This document shows positions 10,616 through 24,800 of a stretch of 64,000 bases of DNA, one piece after another. Origin of the DNA: Bryopsis sp. KO-2023 (lineage: Eukaryota > Chlorophyta > Ulvophyceae > Bryopsidales > Bryopsidaceae). The position numbers and the translations under genes are program-made. Location: contig BSYQ01000007.1 of NCBI GenBank assembly GCA_030272585.1, positions 748,001-812,000 of the forward strand, read 5' to 3'. How positions within the stretch are numbered: the first letter of the stretch is position 1; every line of letters begins with the position of its first letter. Below the pieces are notes generated by a model. It did not search any database, was not told the DNA's origin, and saw only the letters and a program-made list of their open reading frames with translations.

Positions 10616-11231
10616 TCAGCAACAGTCTTCTCCGCCGCCACCGCCACCACCTCCGTGTTTTCCACCTCCGCCGCCGCCGCCGCCTCCGCCCCCACCCCCA
10701 CCCCCACCTCCGAACTTTCCTCCTCCACCTCCACCGCCACTTCCACCGCCGCCGCCACCGCCGCCTCTTGCCAGCAGCATGCGGCTCACTGCACAGCGAA
10801 AACAAAATCAGTCACCCAAAGAACAGGCCCATCTGGTGTGGAAGGCGTGGTGGACGTCACTTTTCGGGCACCCACTTTTTCTGTCGCCACTTTTTCGTCG
10901 TCGTCCTCCTCCTCCTCCTCCTCCTCCGCCGCCACCTCCGAATTTCCCTCCTCCACCCCCACCTCCTCCGCCTCCGCCTCCGCCTCCGCCGCCGCCGCCA
11001 CCACCTCCGTATTTGCCTCCATCTTCACCTGCAACGAGGAGACGACGCTCGTCTGGAACACACGCACAAGGCACGCTTCGTTCAGGCACCAAAAAAAGAA
11101 ACGCCGAAGGCAAGGGCGAAGCCACGGCCACAGCGAGTGCGAAGTGCCACGCCTGGCTCACCTGCGAAGGAAGCTTGCGCGGCAGCGACCACGAGGCCGA
11201 GAAGGAGCAGAGCAGCCACGGTTTTGACCAT
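10616..11231 (-). CDS. Secreted glycine-rich protein B, copy 3
   Basis: Exons 11231-11162, 11052-10891 and 10788-10616. Same sequence as copy 1. Confidence 0.7.
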
Positions 11232-12694
11232 GATTGACGAATGCAGCAGCACTTGTTGTTGTTGCTTTCGAAGAGGGAAGACGATCGCAAACGTTTCTGA
11301 ACAGGACGCTTCCAGGGCGCAATATGTAGGGAGATGGTCGACACGACTCCGTGGGATCCCCAAAGCCCTCTCGCGAGCCAAGCAAGCGCGCGCCAGGTGT
11401 GCCAGCCCGATTTTTGGATGACGATGATGATGATGATGATGAGGCTAAAGTAGTTTGTAGTTTGTTTGTTCGAATTTTGCTCTGGTTCGGTTGTGTGTGC
11501 GTCTGGAAGCTCTGCTTGGTCGAATGAGACAACAATTTGCCTCTTCAGCCCTTGCACCCACACCAGCGAAAATCTCATCCGGGGGTACTCCACTGCTGGC
11601 TTGACGCCCAACTCAACTCGATTCCTCCCTTCTCATTTGCACTCCCAAGGTGCCATGTAGCAATGATCAATCATTGAGGAGTGATTGCAGCAGGTTCATC
11701 GTGCGTGGGTTGCTTTTTTGGTCAGTCTGTCACTCAGTCTGTCACTCAGCCCCGTGATCCCCACTCTGGCTGACTCCCTTGCAGCATGACGTCCCGTCTG
11801 ACCCGTGAAATGGTGGTGGTCACAGAGCATCAGTCCACCTGAGTCGAGTGAAAGAAAGAAGCTTGGGATGCAAATAGCCAGAACATGGAGCAGTGGACAG
11901 AAAAGGAAGGAATTTCGAAAAGAAGAAAAAAAGGAAAAAAGGTGGGTGGCACCTTGAATCCGGTGAAGAGATTGCGGAGAATGAATTCAAGTGCGAAACA
12001 AAACAAGGGCTCTTTGGGGATTGCCATTTTGCTGAGGGTTTTCTCCCAAACTTTTTTCCTCTCCTCTTCTGGTTTGTTTTTCTTTTTTTTCAGAGGCAAT
12101 TTCTTGGAAACGTGGGGTTTTCTTTTTTGGGATTGTCATATTGCTGAGGTGTTTTTCACACATTTTTTCCCTCTATTGTATTTGTATTATTGCGATAATT
12201 CGTATTGTAAATGACAGCACGGTTTTGCAGTTTTTAGAGATCAGGGGTTGGTTTGGGAGGCCTCCTTGCTGTGACACCGAAACCCTGTGGACGACCCATC
12301 CAGGCTGGCCTCCAGACCTCCAGAACACGAAAATTTGTGTGTTTTTTTTTGACAAAAGGTGCATCCATGGTGGCCACTGGAAAGCACACCGTTATGTAAC
12401 TACGCAATCTTGGATTTAGATGTGAATAATACGTGCGAACGAACGCCACCATGCCTGCACCTTTGACTGCAATTGCAGTCCTCCAGCTTCTTGCAATTGC
12501 AATGTTCAATTCAATTACATTACATTCCTATATCACAGGTTGCTAGCAAGGTTGGTTGGCCTTCAGTCAGAAATGTGGCAGCAGAACGTAAAACTGATCC
12601 TACTGTCCACAACGCCTGAAAAAATATTCCCGAACAAGTTTTAACCAAGTACTCCAAAATACAGTACAAACACATTCACATCAGAAATCGACGA

Positions 12695-13295
12695 TTACTT
12701 GCGGCCACCCCCGCCGCCCCCTCCTCCACCTCCACCTCCACCTCCACCTCCGCCGCCACCTCCGAATTTCCCTCCTCCACCCCCACCTCCGCCGCCTCCG
12801 CCGCCGCCGCCTCCGCCACCACCACCGCCTCCGCCAAGAAGCTTACGCACTGCATCACACACCCCGTCGTTTAAAGCAGCCTTGAAACTAATGTTCGTTA
12901 CACAGGTGACCCAGCGAACTCATCCTTACATTTCTTGCCTCCGCCTCCGCCTCCACCACCTCCTCCACCTCCGCCGCCGCCGCCACCGCCGCCGCCGCCT
13001 CCCCATTTCCAGTGGCCCCCGCCTCCACCACCTCCACCACCTCCTCCGCCTCCTCCGCCTCCTCCTCCACCGCCAAGCAAGTCACGGCTCGGGTGTGTCA
13101 CGGCAAAATCTGCATTCGATGAGAAAACCCAGGCGGGCGCGCCAATCAAACTCCAACTGCGTGTTCAAGCGATGACCAGAAATTGAGCGCGCGGCGAGCG
13201 AGCCGACCAGAAATCTGAAACACACCGTCAGGAGCAGCATTGGATGCGACCACGACCAGGCCGATAAGCAGAACAACGGTTGCGGCCTTCATCAT
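12695..13295 (-). CDS. Secreted glycine-rich protein A, copy 3
   Basis: Exons 13295-13226, 13109-12930 and 12849-12695. Same sequence as copy 1. Confidence 0.72.
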
Positions 13296-15138
13296 TGCTG
13301 ACAAATTCTCTCAAGAACGCTGTATTGGATGGAAGCAATCGTCGGATCGATTTTTTTGTGGAGCGTGGCTGAGGGCCCGTGCATTTATGGGAAAGCAAGC
13401 CCCACGTGGACACGACGCTTCGTTCCTCCCAGTCGCATCCCAACACCAAGCGCCCAACTGGTTCTTGCCATATGTCCGCATTATGTGTGATGCGATCATT
13501 GATTCATGTGTGCTGGCTTCATCCCAGGAATGGGAGGTGTGACATTTGTGGAAATTTCCAGATCTGGATGCCCATGTTTCAACCCAACTCCCAACACCCC
13601 ACACAGCCAGTTTCAAAAACATGACCTCAACTTGTCAATTCATTTTTCGGTGCACACACAAAGATCCCACGTGATCACGCCGCCATCGAGAGGTTCTTCT
13701 GAATCGAAACTGAAACACTCGTGGAATCGGGGAACTGCACCCCAGGGTTGAGAGACGATATCTGAACACCTGGGGCGGGAGGGAGGGGGTTGAAGCGAAG
13801 AGCGCCGCAAATGAAACGAACCAGCCGGGGTGCCAGCCAGGTGTGAGTGTGTTTGAAGCTTCTTAAGAAAAAACGACCAGTTGATGATGTTTTCAACAGT
13901 GAACCTTACGTCAGTACGCACAAAATTCTGTTGAACTCTTCGACTTCGTTTGAAAGAAGGACTGCAGAAGCCGAGGCAGGTTGAGGGCTGCTTCTGCAGG
14001 GATGGTGTGAAAATGAGAAAAATGTGGAGAGTAGGATTCGTACCCCCGCCGAATCGTAATCCTAGTCGCGACGATCCACTCTACGGACCCGGTCAGAATT
14101 GTTCTCCACGATCCATGTGAAAACCAATTCCATATGTAACTTGCTTCAAAAACCCAAAGACCTCTCAAACGCCACTTCCGCGGCGTTTCTTCTTCTTTTG
14201 CTGCATTCTGCCTGGTACCTTGAGTTCCTACTTTGCTTTTGTATTACTTTTGATAGCTCTTTCTATCCATACATTTTCTTGGCTTTCCTTCCTTCCCGTT
14301 TGCTCACACTTTAGGTCCGGCTGATAACAACACATCACACCGCTGGCCCGACACTCACCCCTGACCGACCGGCCAGCGGTGCGAGTCAGTCTGGCATGAA
14401 GCGCTGACGTCAACAACCGCCAGTCAACCAGGTGCCACACAGATTGGATTTGTGAACATGGGCAGCCATGTCCGGCGGACCTGTGAAGCAGCAAGCCACC
14501 TTCCAGGGTCCCAAATTTTATTCGAGTTGGGCAAACGAAAGAGCACACTTTTATTTTTCTGGTTTGGTAAAACCAGGCTTGGGGCATGACAATGGAGGGG
14601 GGAAAAAAGGAAGCAGTCTCGAAAAGAAGGGGTGGGTGGCACCTTGGTGGTGTGCTGATTTCGCATTGGTTTGGGCCAGATGTTTGATGATCGTCGATTC
14701 GTTGGGACTTTGGTTTGGCGGAATTCGAATTGGTTTGGTTGGGGTAGTCAGTTGTGGGATGCATGGGTGGTTTGAATGGGATGTGATCCCTCACGCGGGA
14801 AAACAGGCCGATTCTGTGGAACTGGCTGGCTGGCTGGCTGGCCGGCCGGAGTTATGGGAGGCCTTGGTTGATTGTCTCCTGTTTCAACGACCCCTGGAAG
14901 CGATCCGACGAACGTGTCTTCCAAAAAAGCACCATAAAAACAGGAACAAAACACCAAAAACACGCAACCCTTACAGTGCAGCGCTCACTACCACCCTAAA
15001 ACAAATGAAAGGGGCTTCGTTGGTTGGGCCGCCCTTCTGGCCGGCCCAACAGGGAAACAGGGAATAAACTCCAGACGCTCGCACACTATTGTGTGAGGAG
15101 CCGCATCGACAGCAATTGGGCTGATCATCACCAACCAA

Positions 15139-15754
15139 TCAGCAACAGTCTTCTCCGCCGCCACCGCCACCACCTCCGTGTTTTCCACCTCCGCCGCCGC
15201 CGCCGCCTCCGCCCCCACCCCCACCCCCACCTCCGAACTTTCCTCCTCCACCTCCACCGCCACTTCCACCGCCGCCGCCACCGCCGCCTCTTGCCAGCAG
15301 CATGCGGCTCACTGCACAGCGAAAACAAAATCAGTCACCCAAAGAACAGGCCCATCTGGTGTGGAAGGCGTGGTGGACGTCACTTTTCGGGCACCCACTT
15401 TTTCTGTCGCCACTTTTTCGTCGTCGTCCTCCTCCTCCTCCTCCTCCTCCGCCGCCACCTCCGAATTTCCCTCCTCCACCCCCACCTCCTCCGCCTCCGC
15501 CTCCGCCTCCGCCGCCGCCGCCACCACCTCCGTATTTGCCTCCATCTTCACCTGCAACGAGGAGACGACGCTCGTCTGGAACACACGCACAAGGCACGCT
15601 TCGTTCAGGCACCAAAAAAAGAAACGCCGAAGGCAAGGGCGAAGCCACGGCCACAGCGAGTGCGAAGTGCCACGCCTGGCTCACCTGCGAAGGAAGCTTG
15701 CGCGGCAGCGACCACGAGGCCGAGAAGGAGCAGAGCAGCCACGGTTTTGACCAT
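15139..15754 (-). CDS. Secreted glycine-rich protein B, copy 4
   Basis: Exons 15754-15685, 15575-15414 and 15311-15139. Same sequence as copy 1. Confidence 0.7.
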
Positions 15755-17217
15755 GATTGACGAATGCAGCAGCACTTGTTGTTGTTGCTTTCGAAGAGGG
15801 AAGACGATCGCAAACGTTTCTGAACAGGACGCTTCCAGGGCGCAATATGTAGGGAGATGGTCGACACGACTCCGTGGGATCCCCAAAGCCCTCTCGCGAG
15901 CCAAGCAAGCGCGCGCCAGGTGTGCCAGCCCGATTTTTGGATGACGATGATGATGATGATGATGAGGCTAAAGTAGTTTGTAGTTTGTTTGTTCGAATTT
16001 TGCTCTGGTTCGGTTGTGTGTGCGTCTGGAAGCTCTGCTTGGTCGAATGAGACAACAATTTGCCTCTTCAGCCCTTGCACCCACACCAGCGAAAATCTCA
16101 TCCGGGGGTACTCCACTGCTGGCTTGACGCCCAACTCAACTCGATTCCTCCCTTCTCATTTGCACTCCCAAGGTGCCATGTAGCAATGATCAATCATTGA
16201 GGAGTGATTGCAGCAGGTTCATCGTGCGTGGGTTGCTTTTTTGGTCAGTCTGTCACTCAGTCTGTCACTCAGCCCCGTGATCCCCACTCTGGCTGACTCC
16301 CTTGCAGCATGACGTCCCGTCTGACCCGTGAAATGGTGGTGGTCACAGAGCATCAGTCCACCTGAGTCGAGTGAAAGAAAGAAGCTTGGGATGCAAATAG
16401 CCAGAACATGGAGCAGTGGACAGAAAAGGAAGGAATTTCGAAAAGAAGAAAAAAAGGAAAAAAGGTGGGTGGCACCTTGAATCCGGTGAAGAGATTGCGG
16501 AGAATGAATTCAAGTGCGAAACAAAACAAGGGCTCTTTGGGGATTGCCATTTTGCTGAGGGTTTTCTCCCAAACTTTTTTCCTCTCCTCTTCTGGTTTGT
16601 TTTTCTTTTTTTTCAGAGGCAATTTCTTGGAAACGTGGGGTTTTCTTTTTTGGGATTGTCATATTGCTGAGGTGTTTTTCACACATTTTTTCCCTCTATT
16701 GTATTTGTATTATTGCGATAATTCGTATTGTAAATGACAGCACGGTTTTGCAGTTTTTAGAGATCAGGGGTTGGTTTGGGAGGCCTCCTTGCTGTGACAC
16801 CGAAACCCTGTGGACGACCCATCCAGGCTGGCCTCCAGACCTCCAGAACACGAAAATTTGTGTGTTTTTTTTTGACAAAAGGTGCATCCATGGTGGCCAC
16901 TGGAAAGCACACCGTTATGTAACTACGCAATCTTGGATTTAGATGTGAATAATACGTGCGAACGAACGCCACCATGCCTGCACCTTTGACTGCAATTGCA
17001 GTCCTCCAGCTTCTTGCAATTGCAATGTTCAATTCAATTACATTACATTCCTATATCACAGGTTGCTAGCAAGGTTGGTTGGCCTTCAGTCAGAAATGTG
17101 GCAGCAGAACGTAAAACTGATCCTACTGTCCACAACGCCTGAAAAAATATTCCCGAACAAGTTTTAACCAAGTACTCCAAAATACAGTACAAACACATTC
17201 ACATCAGAAATCGACGA

Positions 17218-17818
17218 TTACTTGCGGCCACCCCCGCCGCCCCCTCCTCCACCTCCACCTCCACCTCCACCTCCGCCGCCACCTCCGAATTTCCCTCCTC
17301 CACCCCCACCTCCGCCGCCTCCGCCGCCGCCGCCTCCGCCACCACCACCGCCTCCGCCAAGAAGCTTACGCACTGCATCACACACCCCGTCGTTTAAAGC
17401 AGCCTTGAAACTAATGTTCGTTACACAGGTGACCCAGCGAACTCATCCTTACATTTCTTGCCTCCGCCTCCGCCTCCACCACCTCCTCCACCTCCGCCGC
17501 CGCCGCCACCGCCGCCGCCGCCTCCCCATTTCCAGTGGCCCCCGCCTCCACCACCTCCACCACCTCCTCCGCCTCCTCCGCCTCCTCCTCCACCGCCAAG
17601 CAAGTCACGGCTCGGGTGTGTCACGGCAAAATCTGCATTCGATGAGAAAACCCAGGCGGGCGCGCCAATCAAACTCCAACTGCGTGTTCAAGCGATGACC
17701 AGAAATTGAGCGCGCGGCGAGCGAGCCGACCAGAAATCTGAAACACACCGTCAGGAGCAGCATTGGATGCGACCACGACCAGGCCGATAAGCAGAACAAC
17801 GGTTGCGGCCTTCATCAT
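17218..17818 (-). CDS. Secreted glycine-rich protein A, copy 4
   Basis: Exons 17818-17749, 17632-17453 and 17372-17218. Same sequence as copy 1. Confidence 0.72.
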
Positions 17819-19661
17819 TGCTGACAAATTCTCTCAAGAACGCTGTATTGGATGGAAGCAATCGTCGGATCGATTTTTTTGTGGAGCGTGGCTGAGGGCC
17901 CGTGCATTTATGGGAAAGCAAGCCCCACGTGGACACGACGCTTCGTTCCTCCCAGTCGCATCCCAACACCAAGCGCCCAACTGGTTCTTGCCATATGTCC
18001 GCATTATGTGTGATGCGATCATTGATTCATGTGTGCTGGCTTCATCCCAGGAATGGGAGGTGTGACATTTGTGGAAATTTCCAGATCTGGATGCCCATGT
18101 TTCAACCCAACTCCCAACACCCCACACAGCCAGTTTCAAAAACATGACCTCAACTTGTCAATTCATTTTTCGGTGCACACACAAAGATCCCACGTGATCA
18201 CGCCGCCATCGAGAGGTTCTTCTGAATCGAAACTGAAACACTCGTGGAATCGGGGAACTGCACCCCAGGGTTGAGAGACGATATCTGAACACCTGGGGCG
18301 GGAGGGAGGGGGTTGAAGCGAAGAGCGCCGCAAATGAAACGAACCAGCCGGGGTGCCAGCCAGGTGTGAGTGTGTTTGAAGCTTCTTAAGAAAAAACGAC
18401 CAGTTGATGATGTTTTCAACAGTGAACCTTACGTCAGTACGCACAAAATTCTGTTGAACTCTTCGACTTCGTTTGAAAGAAGGACTGCAGAAGCCGAGGC
18501 AGGTTGAGGGCTGCTTCTGCAGGGATGGTGTGAAAATGAGAAAAATGTGGAGAGTAGGATTCGTACCTCCGCCGAATCGTAATCCTAGTCGCGACGATCC
18601 ACTCTACGGACCCGGTCAGAATTGTTCTCCACGATCCATGTGAAAACCAATTCCATATGTAACTTGCTTCAAAAACCCAAAGACCTCTCAAACGCCACTT
18701 CCGCGGCGTTTCTTCTTCTTTTGCTGCATTCTGCCTGGTACCTTGAGTTCCTACTTTGCTTTTGTATTACTTTTGATAGCTCTTTCTATCCATACATTTT
18801 CTTGGCTTTCCTTCCTTCCCGTTTGCTCACACTTTAGGTCCGGCTGATAACAACACATCACACCGCTGGCCCGACACTCACCCCTGACCGACCGGCCAGC
18901 GGTGCGAGTCAGTCTGGCATGAAGCGCTGACGTCAACAACCGCCAGTCAACCAGGTGCCACACAGATTGGATTTGTGAACATGGGCAGCCATGTCCGGCG
19001 GACCTGTGAAGCAGCAAGCCACCTTCCAGGGTCCCAAATTTTATTCGAGTTGGGCAAACGAAAGAGCACACTTTTATTTTTCTGGTTTGGTAAAACCAGG
19101 CTTGGGGCATGACAATGGAGGGGGGAAAAAAGGAAGCAGTCTCGAAAAGAAGGGGTGGGTGGCACCTTGGTGGTGTGCTGATTTCGCATTGGTTTGGGCC
19201 AGATGTTTGATGATCGTCGATTCGTTGGGACTTTGGTTTGGCGGAATTCGAATTGGTTTGGTTGGGGTAGTCAGTTGTGGGATGCATGGGTGGTTTGAAT
19301 GGGATGTGATCCCTCACGCGGGAAAACAGGCCGATTCTGTGGAACTGGCTGGCTGGCTGGCTGGCCGGCCGGAGTTATGGGAGGCCTTGGTTGATTGTCT
19401 CCTGTTTCAACGACCCCTGGAAGCGATCCGACGAACGTGTCTTCCAAAAAAGCACCATAAAAACAGGAACAAAACACCAAAAACACGCAACCCTTACAGT
19501 GCAGCGCTCACTACCACCCTAAAACAAATGAAAGGGGCTTCGTTGGTTGGGCCGCCCTTCTGGCCGGCCCAACAGGGAAACAGGGAATAAACTCCAGACG
19601 CTCGCACACTATTGTGTGAGGAGCCGCATCGACAGCAATTGGGCTGATCATCACCAACCAA

Positions 19662-20277
19662 TCAGCAACAGTCTTCTCCGCCGCCACCGCCACCACCTCC
19701 GTGTTTTCCACCTCCGCCGCCGCCGCCGCCTCCGCCCCCACCCCCACCCCCACCTCCGAACTTTCCTCCTCCACCTCCACCGCCACTTCCACCGCCGCCG
19801 CCACCGCCGCCTCTTGCCAGCAGCATGCGGCTCACTGCACAGCGAAAACAAAATCAGTCACCCAAAGAACAGGCCCATCTGGTGTGGAAGGCGTGGTGGA
19901 CGTCACTTTTCGGGCACCCACTTTTTCTGTCGCCACTTTTTCGTCGTCGTCCTCCTCCTCCTCCTCCTCCTCCGCCGCCACCTCCGAATTTCCCTCCTCC
20001 ACCCCCACCTCCTCCGCCTCCGCCTCCGCCTCCGCCGCCGCCGCCACCACCTCCGTATTTGCCTCCATCTTCACCTGCAACGAGGAGACGACGCTCGTCT
20101 GGAACACACGCACAAGGCACGCTTCGTTCAGGCACCAAAAAAAGAAACGCCGAAGGCAAGGGCGAAGCCACGGCCACAGCGAGTGCGAAGTGCCACGCCT
20201 GGCTCACCTGCGAAGGAAGCTTGCGCGGCAGCGACCACGAGGCCGAGAAGGAGCAGAGCAGCCACGGTTTTGACCAT
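19662..20277 (-). CDS. Secreted glycine-rich protein B, copy 5
   Basis: Exons 20277-20208, 20098-19937 and 19834-19662. The gene is unchanged; the private substitution of this unit is in its spacer. Confidence 0.7.
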
Positions 20278-21740
20278 GATTGACGAATGCAGCAGCACTT
20301 GTTGTTGTTGCTTTCGAAGAGGGAAGACGATCGCAAACGTTTCTGAACAGGACGCTTCCAGGGCGCAATATGTAGGGAGATGGTCGACACGACTCCGTGG
20401 GATCCCCAAAGCCCTCTCGCGAGCCAAGCAAGCGCGCGCCAGGTGTGCCAGCCCGATTTTTGGATGACGATGATGATGATGATGATGAGGCTAAAGTAGT
20501 TTGTAGTTTGTTTGTTCGAATTTTGCTCTGGTTCGGTTGTGTGTGCGTCTGGAAGCTCTGCTTGGTCGAATGAGACAACAATTTGCCTCTTCAGCCCTTG
20601 CACCCACACCAGCGAAAATCTCATCCGGGGGTACTCCACTGCTGGCTTGACGCCCAACTCAACTCGATTCCTCCCTTCTCATTTGCACTCCCAAGGTGCC
20701 ATGTAGCAATGATCAATCATTGAGGAGTGATTGCAGCAGGTTCATCGTGCGTGGGTTGCTTTTTTGGTCAGTCTGTCACTCAGTCTGTCACTCAGCCCCG
20801 TGATCCCCACTCTGGCTGACTCCCTTGCAGCATGACGTCCCGTCTGACCCGTGAAATGGTGGTGGTCACAGAGCATCAGTCCACCTGAGTCGAGTGAAAG
20901 AAAGAAGCTTGGGATGCAAATAGCCAGAACATGGAGCAGTGGACAGAAAAGGAAGGAATTTCGAAAAGAAGAAAAAAAGGAAAAAAGGTGGGTGGCACCT
21001 TGAATCCGGTGAAGAGATTGCGGAGAATGAATTCAAGTGCGAAACAAAACAAGGGCTCTTTGGGGATTGCCATTTTGCTGAGGGTTTTCTCCCAAACTTT
21101 TTTCCTCTCCTCTTCTGGTTTGTTTTTCTTTTTTTTCAGAGGCAATTTCTTGGAAACGTGGGGTTTTCTTTTTTGGGATTGTCATATTGCTGAGGTGTTT
21201 TTCACACATTTTTTCCCTCTATTGTATTTGTATTATTGCGATAATTCGTATTGTAAATGACAGCACGGTTTTGCAGTTTTTAGAGATCAGGGGTTGGTTT
21301 GGGAGGCCTCCTTGCTGTGACACCGAAACCCTGTGGACGACCCATCCAGGCTGGCCTCCAGACCTCCAGAACACGAAAATTTGTGTGTTTTTTTTTGACA
21401 AAAGGTGCATCCATGGTGGCCACTGGAAAGCACACCGTTATGTAACTACGCAATCTTGGATTTAGATGTGAATAATACGTGCGAACGAACGCCACCATGC
21501 CTGCACCTTTGACTGCAATTGCAGTCCTCCAGCTTCTTGCAATTGCAATGTTCAATTCAATTACATTACATTCCTATATCACAGGTTGCTAGCAAGGTTG
21601 GTTGGCCTTCAGTCAGAAATGTGGCAGCAGAACGTAAAACTGATCCTACTGTCCACAACGCCTGAAAAAATATTCCCGAACAAGTTTTAACCAAGTACTC
21701 CAAAATACAGTACAAACACATTCACATCAGAAATCGACGA

Positions 21741-22341
21741 TTACTTGCGGCCACCCCCGCCGCCCCCTCCTCCACCTCCACCTCCACCTCCACCTCCGCC
21801 GCCACCTCCGAATTTCCCTCCTCCACCCCCACCTCCGCCGCCTCCGCCGCCGCCGCCTCCGCCACCACCACCGCCTCCGCCAAGAAGCTTACGCACTGCA
21901 TCACACACCCCGTCGTTTAAAGCAGCCTTGAAACTAATGTTCGTTACACAGGTGACCCAGCGAACTCATCCTTACATTTCTTGCCTCCGCCTCCGCCTCC
22001 ACCACCTCCTCCACCTCCGCCGCCGCCGCCACCGCCGCCGCCGCCTCCCCATTTCCAGTGGCCCCCGCCTCCACCACCTCCACCACCTCCTCCGCCTCCT
22101 CCGCCTCCTCCTCCACCGCCAAGCAAGTCACGGCTCGGGTGTGTCACGGCAAAATCTGCATTCGATGAGAAAACCCAGGCGGGCGCGCCAATCAAACTCC
22201 AACTGCGTGTTCAAGCGATGACCAGAAATTGAGCGCGCGGCGAGCGAGCCGACCAGAAATCTGAAACACACCGTCAGGAGCAGCATTGGATGCGACCACG
22301 ACCAGGCCGATAAGCAGAACAACGGTTGCGGCCTTCATCAT
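21741..22341 (-). CDS. Secreted glycine-rich protein A, copy 5
   Basis: Exons 22341-22272, 22155-21976 and 21895-21741. Same sequence as copy 1. Confidence 0.72.
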
Positions 22342-24184
22342 TGCTGACAAATTCTCTCAAGAACGCTGTATTGGATGGAAGCAATCGTCGGATCGATTTT
22401 TTTGTGGAGCGTGGCTGAGGGCCCGTGCATTTATGGGAAAGCAAGCCCCACGTGGACACGACGCTTCGTTCCTCCCAGTCGCATCCCAACACCAAGCGCC
22501 CAACTGGTTCTTGCCATATGTCCGCATTATGTGTGATGCGATCATTGATTCATGTGTGCTGGCTTCATCCCAGGAATGGGAGGTGTGACATTTGTGGAAA
22601 TTTCCAGATCTGGATGCCCATGTTTCAACCCAACTCCCAACACCCCACACAGCCAGTTTCAAAAACATGACCTCAACTTGTCAATTCATTTTTCGGTGCA
22701 CACACAAAGATCCCACGTGATCACGCCGCCATCGAGAGGTTCTTCTGAATCGAAACTGAAACACTCGTGGAATCGGGGAACTGCACCCCAGGGTTGAGAG
22801 ACGATATCTGAACACCTGGGGCGGGAGGGAGGGGGTTGAAGCGAAGAGCGCCGCAAATGAAACGAACCAGCCGGGGTGCCAGCCAGGTGTGAGTGTGTTT
22901 GAAGCTTCTTAAGAAAAAACGACCAGTTGATGATGTTTTCAACAGTGAACCTTACGTCAGTACGCACAAAATTCTGTTGAACTCTTCGACTTCGTTTGAA
23001 AGAAGGACTGCAGAAGCCGAGGCAGGTTGAGGGCTGCTTCTGCAGGGATGGTGTGAAAATGAGAAAAATGTGGAGAGTAGGATTCGTACCCCCGCCGAAT
23101 CGTAATCCTAGTCGCGACGATCCACTCTACGGACCCGGTCAGAATTGTTCTCCACGATCCATGTGAAAACCAATTCCATATGTAACTTGCTTCAAAAACC
23201 CAAAGACCTCTCAAACGCCACTTCCGCGGCGTTTCTTCTTCTTTTGCTGCATTCTGCCTGGTACCTTGAGTTCCTACTTTGCTTTTGTATTACTTTTGAT
23301 AGCTCTTTCTATCCATACATTTTCTTGGCTTTCCTTCCTTCCCGTTTGCTCAGACTTTAGGTCCGGCTGATAACAACACATCACACCGCTGGCCCGACAC
23401 TCACCCCTGACCGACCGGCCAGCGGTGCGAGTCAGTCTGGCATGAAGCGCTGACGTCAACAACCGCCAGTCAACCAGGTGCCACACAGATTGGATTTGTG
23501 AACATGGGCAGCCATGTCCGGCGGACCTGTGAAGCAGCAAGCCACCTTCCAGGGTCCCAAATTTTATTCGAGTTGGGCAAACGAAAGAGCACACTTTTAT
23601 TTTTCTGGTTTGGTAAAACCAGGCTTGGGGCATGACAATGGAGGGGGGAAAAAAGGAAGCAGTCTCGAAAAGAAGGGGTGGGTGGCACCTTGGTGGTGTG
23701 CTGATTTCGCATTGGTTTGGGCCAGATGTTTGATGATCGTCGATTCGTTGGGACTTTGGTTTGGCGGAATTCGAATTGGTTTGGTTGGGGTAGTCAGTTG
23801 TGGGATGCATGGGTGGTTTGAATGGGATGTGATCCCTCACGCGGGAAAACAGGCCGATTCTGTGGAACTGGCTGGCTGGCTGGCTGGCCGGCCGGAGTTA
23901 TGGGAGGCCTTGGTTGATTGTCTCCTGTTTCAACGACCCCTGGAAGCGATCCGACGAACGTGTCTTCCAAAAAAGCACCATAAAAACAGGAACAAAACAC
24001 CAAAAACACGCAACCCTTACAGTGCAGCGCTCACTACCACCCTAAAACAAATGAAAGGGGCTTCGTTGGTTGGGCCGCCCTTCTGGCCGGCCCAACAGGG
24101 AAACAGGGAATAAACTCCAGACGCTCGCACACTATTGTGTGAGGAGCCGCATCGACAGCAATTGGGCTGATCATCACCAACCAA

Positions 24185-24800
24185 TCAGCAACAGTCTTCT
24201 CCGCCGCCACCGCCACCACCTCCGTGTTTTCCACCTCCGCCGCCGCCGCCGCCTCCGCCCCCACCCCCACCCCCACCTCCGAACTTTCCTCCTCCACCTC
24301 CACCGCCACTTCCACCGCCGCCGCCACCGCCGCCTCTTGCCAGCAGCATGCGGCTCACTGCACAGCGAAAACAAAATCAGTCACCCAAAGAACAGGCCCA
24401 TCTGGTGTGGAAGGCGTGGTGGACGTCACTTTTCGGGCACCCACTTTTTCTGTCGCCACTTTTTCGTCGTCGTCCTCCTCCTCCTCCTCCTCCTCCGCCG
24501 CCACCTCCGAATTTCCCTCCTCCACCCCCACCTCCTCCGCCTCCGCCTCCGCCTCCGCCGCCGCCGCCACCACCTCCGTATTTGCCTCCATCTTCACCTG
24601 CAACGAGGAGACGACGCTCGTCTGGAACACACGCACAAGGCACGCTTCGTTCAGGCACCAAAAAAAGAAACGCCGAAGGCAAGGGCGAAGCCACGGCCAC
24701 AGCGAGTGCGAAGTGCCACGCCTGGCTCACCTGCGAAGGAAGCTTGCGCGGCAGCGACCACGAGGCCGAGAAGGAGCAGAGCAGCCACGGTTTTGACCAT
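24185..24800 (-). CDS. Secreted glycine-rich protein B, copy 6
   Basis: Exons 24800-24731, 24621-24460 and 24357-24185. Same sequence as copy 1. Confidence 0.7.

Larger units (their letters stand above)
9047..13569. repeat. Tandem array unit, copy 3 (4,523 bp)
   Basis: I found no difference from copy 1. It carries gene B at 10616-11231 and gene A at 12695-13295. Confidence 0.98.
13570..18092. repeat. Tandem array unit, copy 4 (4,523 bp)
   Basis: I found no difference from copy 1. It carries gene B at 15139-15754 and gene A at 17218-17818. Confidence 0.98.
18093..22615. repeat. Tandem array unit, copy 5 (4,523 bp)
   Basis: It differs from copy 1 by one C-to-T change at 18568 (unit position 476), inside the inverted-repeat cluster. 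Genes B and A are at 19662-20277 and 21741-22341. Confidence 0.98.
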